The notes under the pieces were generated by a model. That model worked only from the letters and a program-made list of their open reading frames with translations, had not been told where the DNA came from and ran no database searches. From Bacteroidales bacterium (GTDB lineage Bacteria > Bacteroidota > Bacteroidia > Bacteroidales > UBA1556): DNA of 27,499 bases. Position numbers and translations under genes: made by a program. The stretch is taken from NCBI GenBank assembly GCA_023145955.1, contig JAGLDA010000130.1:1-27499 (forward strand). The letters run 5' to 3'. The first letter of the stretch is position 1. Every line of letters starts with the position of its first letter. Positions 22,429-27,499 of this stretch are shown piece by piece.

Positions 22429-22935
22429 ATATTTATTCTAATACATAGAAATGCTATACAGCCTTTTATTTATATAGAATTAGAGAAACATTCAATAATA
22501 CAATTAATGGTTAACATATTTATTGCATATTTAGCATAGCTTTTATCTGATTTTGGATACTAATTAGATGATTAAAATGTTAAATTTTAATATTTATGAT
22601 AAAATTATTAACAACCAAGTTTAAAAGTTTTTCTACAAAAACATATTTTCTTTTTTTCTTATAAAGAAAATAATACAAATATTTTACCTTTAATGATTGC
22701 TTATAAAGCACTTATAATCAATTAGATAAATACATTTTTAAGTATTGTATATAGTAAAGTATATGCATGAATTATTAAGTGATTTCTATTGTGAAATATA
22801 TTGTTTTAATATATGATTTATAGAATGTTAAATAAAATGAGCGTTTTTTTTGAATTTTGGTTGAATTATTAAAATATGTTAAACTTTTTTTTATACTTTA
22901 GCCACTTGTTTATATACAAGCACAAACATAACAAT
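22410..22935. other. Long AT-rich leader region upstream of porP-gldKLM
   Basis: 526 bp with no coding sequence on either strand. It is very AT-rich, with several short dyads such as TTTCTT/AAAGAAA near 22650-22675. A degenerate -7 box TACTTTAG (22894-22901) lies 35 nt before the porP ATG at 22936. I see no recognisable riboswitch or RNA gene. Confidence 0.45.
22894..22901 (+). promoter_or_regulatory. Possible -7 box of porP-gldKLM
   Basis: TACTTTAG differs from TAnnTTTG at one base. Position fits a start near 22908 and a leader of about 28 nt. Tentative. Confidence 0.35.
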
Positions 22936-23913
22936 ATGAAACAGTTCTTATTAACATTAAGCATAGTGTTTATCAGCGTTTTAGCCGTTGGTCAGCAAGA
23001 TGTTCAGTATACAAATTTCATGTTCTCAAAGTTCAATTATAACCCTGGTTATACAGGAATGGGAGACGGGATATGTATAAATGGCTTGGCTCGTCAGCAA
23101 TGGATGGGGTATAAAGGCACTGATGGAGAGGGAGGTGCGCCTGCTACTTTCTACTTTGCGGCCCAAAGTCCAGTTAAATTGTTATTGGGCGGTATTGGCT
23201 TAGCTGTTACAAAAGATGAAATTGGTTTTGAAAATAATACAAGTGTAAGACTAGCTTATTCTTTTCACCTTAAATTAGGAGATGGAAAATTAGGAGTTGG
23301 ATTGCAAGCTGGTTTTATTAATAAGCAAATAGATTTTACTAAATTTAGACCTACTGATCCTAGCGATCCACTTCTTCAGGGAGGTAACGAAAGCGCTATG
23401 GGTTTTGATATGGGTTTTGGAGCTTATTATAGTACTGATAAATATTATGCAGGTTTATCTTTTACTCAAATGCAAAATGTTTGGGGTGCTGAGGCAGAAT
23501 TTGCTTCGGGAAATGATAAATTGGCAAACCCTGATTATATAAATCACTCATTTATTACTGGAGGTTACTATTTTCAACTTCCTATGATGCCTTCTATAGT
23601 TCTTAACCCTAATGTATTGGTTAAAGTTGCTGGAACATCTTCAGCACAATTTGATATTAATATGTTAGCTTGGTACAATAAACAGATGTATGCTGGCGTT
23701 ACGTACAGAGCAACAGATGCTGTATCTGTATTAGCTGGTTATAAAGTAGTGGATGGTTTTTTAAATGGTTTAATGGGTGGTTTGTCATATGATATTACTA
23801 CATCAAAAATGGGCTCAGGAACAGGTGGTTCTTTTGAGATATTCATAAAATACTGTTTTAAAATAGTAATTCCACCTAAACATGAAAAACACGGAACAGT
23901 GTTATATTTATAA
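22936..23913 (+). CDS. porP: T9SS outer-membrane protein, PorP/SprF family
   Basis: 325 residues from the ATG at 22936. An in-frame ATG 60 nt earlier would put 20 residues in front of a clear signal peptide (MKQFLLTLSIVFISVLAVGQQ), so the later start is preferred. The mature protein opens with DVQYTNFMFSKFNYNPGYTG, the hallmark of the family, followed by alternating beta-strands (LLLGGIGLAVTKDEIGF, AGVTYRATDAVSVLAGYK) of an outer-membrane barrel. PorP/SprF proteins associate with the PorK/N (GldK/N) ring or help export specific T9SS cargo. It precedes gldK by 64 bp in the order also seen at the porPKLMN locus of Porphyromonas. Confidence 0.92.
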   Translation: MKQFLLTLSIVFISVLAVGQQDVQYTNFMFSKFNYNPGYTGMGDGICINGLARQQWMGYKGTDGEGGAPATFYFAAQSPVKLLLGGIGLAVTKDEIGFENNTSVRLAYSFHLKLGDGKLGVGLQAGFINKQIDFTKFRPTDPSDPLLQGGNESAMGFDMGFGAYYSTDKYYAGLSFTQMQNVWGAEAEFASGNDKLANPDYINHSFITGGYYFQLPMMPSIVLNPNVLVKVAGTSSAQFDINMLAWYNKQMYAGVTYRATDAVSVLAGYKVVDGFLNGLMGGLSYDITTSKMGSGTGGSFEIFIKYCFKIVIPPKHEKHGTVLYL

Positions 23914-23977
23914 TAAATTGAAACAAAATATTAAGAGTCTCGTACAAGATTCTTTCATATAAACGAAAAGTTGAATT

Positions 23978-25414
23978 ATGTCAATAAAAATTATTAACAA
24001 CTTGAAGAATGTACTTGTTATAAGTGCATTAGTGGTATTTCTTGCTTCTTGTGGAAGCGGAAATGGCGAACTAACTGGTGTTCAAGATCGTGAAGAATGG
24101 TATCAAGATGATCCATATGGTATGCTTTTTATTCCAATGGGAAGCTTTAATATGGGTGCTTCTGATCAAGATGTTCTTTATGGTCAAGCTAATCCTTCAA
24201 AAACAGTTTCTGTTCAAGCATTTTATATGGACGAAACAGAAATTACTAATAATGAATATCGCCAGTTTGTAAATTGGGTACGAGATTCTATTGCTCACGT
24301 TATCCTTGGTGAGCTTGGTGATGAGGAAGTTTTTGGTAATCATCTTAAACGTAATAAAGATGGTGATCCTTTTGAAGTTATGGAACAAGGTCAGATTCAT
24401 AATCCTATTAATTGGGACGAAGAAATTCAATATGATGACATGGATGATTCTGAGTATGAGAGTACTGTAACATTGCTTGAGAATGAAGGCTTTTATATTC
24501 CTGATGAAATTCCTGGTACAAATAGAAGTCCTCGTTATTATCATATCCGACAGGTAGATGTAACAAAACTTATGTTTTCTTATTACTGGATAGATTTTAA
24601 GAAAGCTGCATTAAGAAGTAGCCGTACTAATGGTCACTTTAGTAGAATGGAAGAAAGAGTGAATTTTATAAAATATCGTAGTGATAATGTATATCCTGAT
24701 ACTTTATGTTGGGTACATGATTTTGCTTACTCATATAATGAGCCTATGACTCAAAACTATTTTTGGCATCAAGCTTACGATCATTACCCAGTTGTTGGTG
24801 TAAGTTGGATTCAAGCACGTGCTTTTAGTATTTGGAGAACAGGTATGAAAAGAAGTCATCACCAAAAGCATGGTGCTACTTTCTGGAATGATTTTAGACT
24901 TCCAACGGAAGGTGAGTGGGAATATGCTTCTCGTGGAGGTTTAGAATTAAATCCGTTCCCTTGGGGTGGTCCTTATATTCGTAACTCTAATGGTTGCTTC
25001 TTAGCTAACTTTAAGCCACTTCGTGGTAATTATGTTGATGATGGTGGATTCCATACATTAATAGTTGGCCATTATGCTCCAAATGATTATGGTTTATATG
25101 ATATGTCTGGTAATGTTGCAGAATGGTGTGATGATTCGTTTGAAGAGTCGGCTTATCGTTTCGCTCATGATATGAATATGTCCCTTTCTCGTTCTGTAAT
25201 GGAGAATGGTTTTGATGATGAATTAACTCCTGCTCTTAAAAGAAGAGTTATTAGAGGTGGTTCTTGGAAAGATGTTGGATATTATACACGTACTAGTGCT
25301 CGTACTTATGAGTATCAAGATACGGCAAAAGCATATATTGGATTTCGTAATGTTCAAACATACTTAGGTAGAGCAAAAGGCGATGGTCCTAATTCATCAA
25401 ATGTATATCAATAG
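23978..25414 (+). CDS. gldK: GldK/PorK, T9SS ring lipoprotein
   Basis: 478 residues. A lipoprotein signal with lipobox FLASC (Cys25) anchors it to the periplasmic side of the outer membrane. The rest is a formylglycine-generating-enzyme-like (FGE-sulfatase) fold: MLFIPMGSFNMG near 50, ETEITNNEYRQFV, VVGVSWIQARAFSIW, RLPTEGEWEYASRGG (about 307-321), MSGNVAEWCDD (about 376-386) and RRVIRGGSWKD. In T9SS this fold is structural: GldK forms a ring with GldN around the motor. The length and the large insertion (about 100-250) between the FGE blocks are typical of GldK and distinguish it from ordinary FGE enzymes. Confidence 0.95.
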   Translation: MSIKIINNLKNVLVISALVVFLASCGSGNGELTGVQDREEWYQDDPYGMLFIPMGSFNMGASDQDVLYGQANPSKTVSVQAFYMDETEITNNEYRQFVNWVRDSIAHVILGELGDEEVFGNHLKRNKDGDPFEVMEQGQIHNPINWDEEIQYDDMDDSEYESTVTLLENEGFYIPDEIPGTNRSPRYYHIRQVDVTKLMFSYYWIDFKKAALRSSRTNGHFSRMEERVNFIKYRSDNVYPDTLCWVHDFAYSYNEPMTQNYFWHQAYDHYPVVGVSWIQARAFSIWRTGMKRSHHQKHGATFWNDFRLPTEGEWEYASRGGLELNPFPWGGPYIRNSNGCFLANFKPLRGNYVDDGGFHTLIVGHYAPNDYGLYDMSGNVAEWCDDSFEESAYRFAHDMNMSLSRSVMENGFDDELTPALKRRVIRGGSWKDVGYYTRTSARTYEYQDTAKAYIGFRNVQTYLGRAKGDGPNSSNVYQ

Positions 25415-25472
25415 AAATATAATATAGAACACACACAATTAAAATTAACCAAACAAATTAAATTATTTTATT

Positions 25473-26324
25473 ATGAGTATAGATAGTATCGTAAGAAGTA
25501 AAGGATTTAAGAGTTTTATGACAAAGCTGTATGGCTGGGGAGCTGCAGTAGTAATTTTGGGAGCATTATTTAAGATTAATCACTATCCAGGAGCAGACGA
25601 GATGCTTATTGTTGGATTATTGACAGAATCTTTTATTTTCTTCTTTTCTGCTTTTGAAGCACCTCATGTTGAACCAGATTGGAGTCTAGTATATCCTGAA
25701 TTAGCAGGAATGTATGAAGAACAGCATTCAGCTGAATTAGATGCTATGATGGGAATTACTCCTGATAAATCTGTTACTGAAGAATTAGACGATATGCTTA
25801 CTGACGCTAAAATTGGTCCAGAATTGATCGAAAGTTTAGGAACAGGTTTACGTAACCTTAGTGATAATGCATCTAATATGACTGATATTAGTGATGCTTC
25901 TGTTGCTTCTGGAGAATATGCTAATACAGTACGTAAAGCTTCAGAAGAAATGGAGACATTGTCTGAAAGTTATGTGAAAACTGGAAATATTTTGACAGAA
26001 TCTACTGAGAAGATTGCAAAATCGGCTGAGGCTATTGATTTCTCCGAAATTGATGGTGGAGCATTTAATGATGAACTTACAAAAGTATCTACAAATCTTA
26101 GTGCACTTAATTCTGTTTATGAATTACAATTACAGAATTCGAATCAACAAACAGAAGTGTTTGATAAAATGGGAGTTACTATGACTAGTTTCTTATCTAA
26201 TCTTGAAGAGAGTGTTGCTAATACTGAAAAGTATAAAGTGCAAGCTGATGAGTTAGCTAAGAATGTAGAAGCATTGAATAATGTTTATGGTAATATGCTT
26301 AACGCAATGAATGTTCAGCGTTAA
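25473..26324 (+). CDS. gldL: GldL/PorL, inner-membrane stator of the T9SS motor
   Basis: 283 residues. Two transmembrane helices lie at about 21-36 (GWGAAVVILGALFKIN) and 43-61 (EMLIVGLLTESFIFFFSAF). The motif KINHYPGADEML and the membrane glutamate E52 in LLTESF are conserved; E52 probably corresponds to the proton-pathway glutamate shown to matter in Flavobacterium GldL. The cytoplasmic remainder (about 65-283) is rich in helical, coiled-coil-like segments. GldL forms a pentamer around the GldM dimer and uses proton-motive force to drive secretion and gliding. It lies 58 bp after gldK. Confidence 0.95.
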   Translation: MSIDSIVRSKGFKSFMTKLYGWGAAVVILGALFKINHYPGADEMLIVGLLTESFIFFFSAFEAPHVEPDWSLVYPELAGMYEEQHSAELDAMMGITPDKSVTEELDDMLTDAKIGPELIESLGTGLRNLSDNASNMTDISDASVASGEYANTVRKASEEMETLSESYVKTGNILTESTEKIAKSAEAIDFSEIDGGAFNDELTKVSTNLSALNSVYELQLQNSNQQTEVFDKMGVTMTSFLSNLEESVANTEKYKVQADELAKNVEALNNVYGNMLNAMNVQR

Positions 26325-26367
26325 TCAGGTAATTTATTTAATTATTAATCTATAAACTAATAATCCC

Positions 26368-27499
26368 ATGAGTGGAGGAAAAGAAACACCAAGGCAGAAG
26401 ATGATAGGTATGATGTACTTATTCTATACCGCACTTCTAGCACTTAACGTATCCGCCGATATTCTTAATGCATTTGTACTTGTAAATGATAGTATGGTGC
26501 AAACAAATGAGAATTTCGGCAAAAAGAATGAGGTCTTAATGACTGCATTCGCAAGTCAATATCTTAATAACCCAGATAAGGTAAAACCTTTTTATGATAA
26601 AGCCAAGGAAGTTAAAAGACTTTCTGATGATTTAATTGTTGAAATTAGATCTGTAATTGATACTTTAATTATTGTTACTGAATTTGGTAGTGAGTTTACT
26701 CAAGACTTTGTTTTTGAAGTAGGTGACGATGATCATGATACAATTATTGATTTCGCGCATAATATTCCTGTAGGATTCCTTACTAAAAAGGATAAATATA
26801 ATGAGCCAATGGCTATTCTTGATCCTGAGAATAGTAAACTTATTGGTGAGGGCAGAGCTAAATATCTTAAAAGAAAATTTGCTGAATATAATGCAGCGAT
26901 ATATGATATGCTTACTGATGAGGATAAAAAAACCATACAACTTGGTTTAAATACGGAAAGAGTTTATAATTCTGTTGCTCGAAAGTGGCAAGATTGGGAG
27001 TATAACTCTTTTTATCATACTGTATTAGCAGCTGATATTGTGCTTTTAAATAAGTATATTTCGGAGGTATTAAATACTGAAGCAGAGGTTATAGGTACTC
27101 TATATAGCTATATAGATGCTAAGAGTCTTAAATTTGACGCTATTAGAGCTGCTGTAATTCCAAAATCAAATGTTGTAATTGCTGGCGCTGACTATGAAGC
27201 TGATATTTTTGTTGCTGCTTATTCTGCAACAGAAATCCCTAAAGTTAGCATCAAAATTGGTGCTGATACTATGGCTATTTCTGAAATGAAAGATGAAGGT
27301 ATTACTCAAATTAATGAAGCTACTAACGGTATTACATTATTTAAGGTTAAAACTGGTGCAACAGGTCAATTTTCCTATGCTGGTTATATTCAAATGAAAG
27401 ATGCTGATGGTAATTATAAGCCGTATTATTTTAATTCATCATATACAGTAATTAAGCCATCAGCTACAGTTTCTGCTGATAAGGTAAATGTTGTATACC
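26368..27499 (+). CDS. gldM: GldM/PorM, T9SS motor rod protein (partial, runs off the end)
   Basis: 377 codons are visible with no stop before the window end; full GldM is usually over 500 residues. The N-terminus MSGGKETPRQKMIGMMYLF leads directly into the single membrane helix (about 12-33; MMYLFYTALLALNVSADIL), typical of the family. The long periplasmic part follows: helical D1-like domain (about 35-220), then Ig-like beta domains from about 230 (VVIAGADYEADIFVAAYS). GldM threads through the GldL pentamer and spans the periplasm to touch the GldK/GldN ring. It lies 43 bp after gldL and shares its operon. Confidence 0.95.
   Translation, partial: MSGGKETPRQKMIGMMYLFYTALLALNVSADILNAFVLVNDSMVQTNENFGKKNEVLMTAFASQYLNNPDKVKPFYDKAKEVKRLSDDLIVEIRSVIDTLIIVTEFGSEFTQDFVFEVGDDDHDTIIDFAHNIPVGFLTKKDKYNEPMAILDPENSKLIGEGRAKYLKRKFAEYNAAIYDMLTDEDKKTIQLGLNTERVYNSVARKWQDWEYNSFYHTVLAADIVLLNKYISEVLNTEAEVIGTLYSYIDAKSLKFDAIRAAVIPKSNVVIAGADYEADIFVAAYSATEIPKVSIKIGADTMAISEMKDEGITQINEATNGITLFKVKTGATGQFSYAGYIQMKDADGNYKPYYFNSSYTVIKPSATVSADKVNVVY

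Noticed and set aside
22876..22935. Upstream ATG as the porP start
   Set aside because: It would add 20 residues before a clear signal peptide and would lie upstream of the likely -7 box.
22410..22935. Replication origin in the AT-rich gap
   Set aside because: No cluster of DnaA boxes (TTATCCACA) and no dnaA nearby.

Overview
This is a low-GC bacterial chromosome segment from a member of the Bacteroidota. Four things point there. Promoters repeatedly show the Bacteroidota -7 box TAnnTTTG. There is a PorP/SprF-GldK-GldL-GldM type IX secretion (T9SS) and gliding-motor locus. One secreted protein ends in a type A T9SS sorting domain. The DnaB, RF3, MiaB and TopA proteins have Bacteroidota-style features. 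I cannot place it below phylum/class level from sequence alone.

Bases 1-3650 are an accessory islet. A promoter leads into a tRNA-Met(CAU)-like gene (132-204). Around it lie three broken tRNA copies (73-113, 568-613, 692-736), each interrupted by an 18-nt palindromic element of the type TCCCGATAGnnATCGGGA. The tails are followed by rho-independent terminators and by paired 9-nt direct repeats that look like recombinase sites. Farther in are a frameshifted remnant of an AlbA_2/AAA_4-type ATP-binding protein and a complete hipBA toxin-antitoxin operon. A last scrap of tRNA tail plus terminator lies at 3583-3628. This looks like a tRNA-anchored integration site that has decayed; no integrase is present.

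Bases 3655-17013 are mostly chromosomal genes. A T9SS-exported Omp28-type protein and a TlpA-like thioredoxin lipoprotein are divergently transcribed. A leftward group follows: the gene commonly mislabelled asparagine synthetase B, dnaB, prfC, an ECF sigma factor and an overlapping membrane glycosyltransferase. A rightward group follows that: a lipoprotein, a nitroreductase-like protein and a GT28-like glycosyltransferase. Two short tandem repeat arrays sit at gene ends: a heptamer array between prfC and dnaB, and an octamer array between the convergent glycosyltransferase and miaB.

Bases 17065-27499 hold miaB (leftward), then topA, an arginase-fold protein with degenerate metal ligands, and porP/sprF-gldK-gldL-gldM, all rightward. 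gldM runs off the window end. GldL and GldM form the inner-membrane proton-driven motor, GldK is its outer-membrane lipoprotein ring partner, and PorP/SprF is an associated outer-membrane protein. The Omp28-like protein at 3655-5691 is a likely cargo of this machine.

The most unusual parts are the palindrome-interrupted tRNA array, the pseudo-arginase next to the T9SS motor genes, the apparently leaderless dnaB promoter and the tandem repeat arrays.
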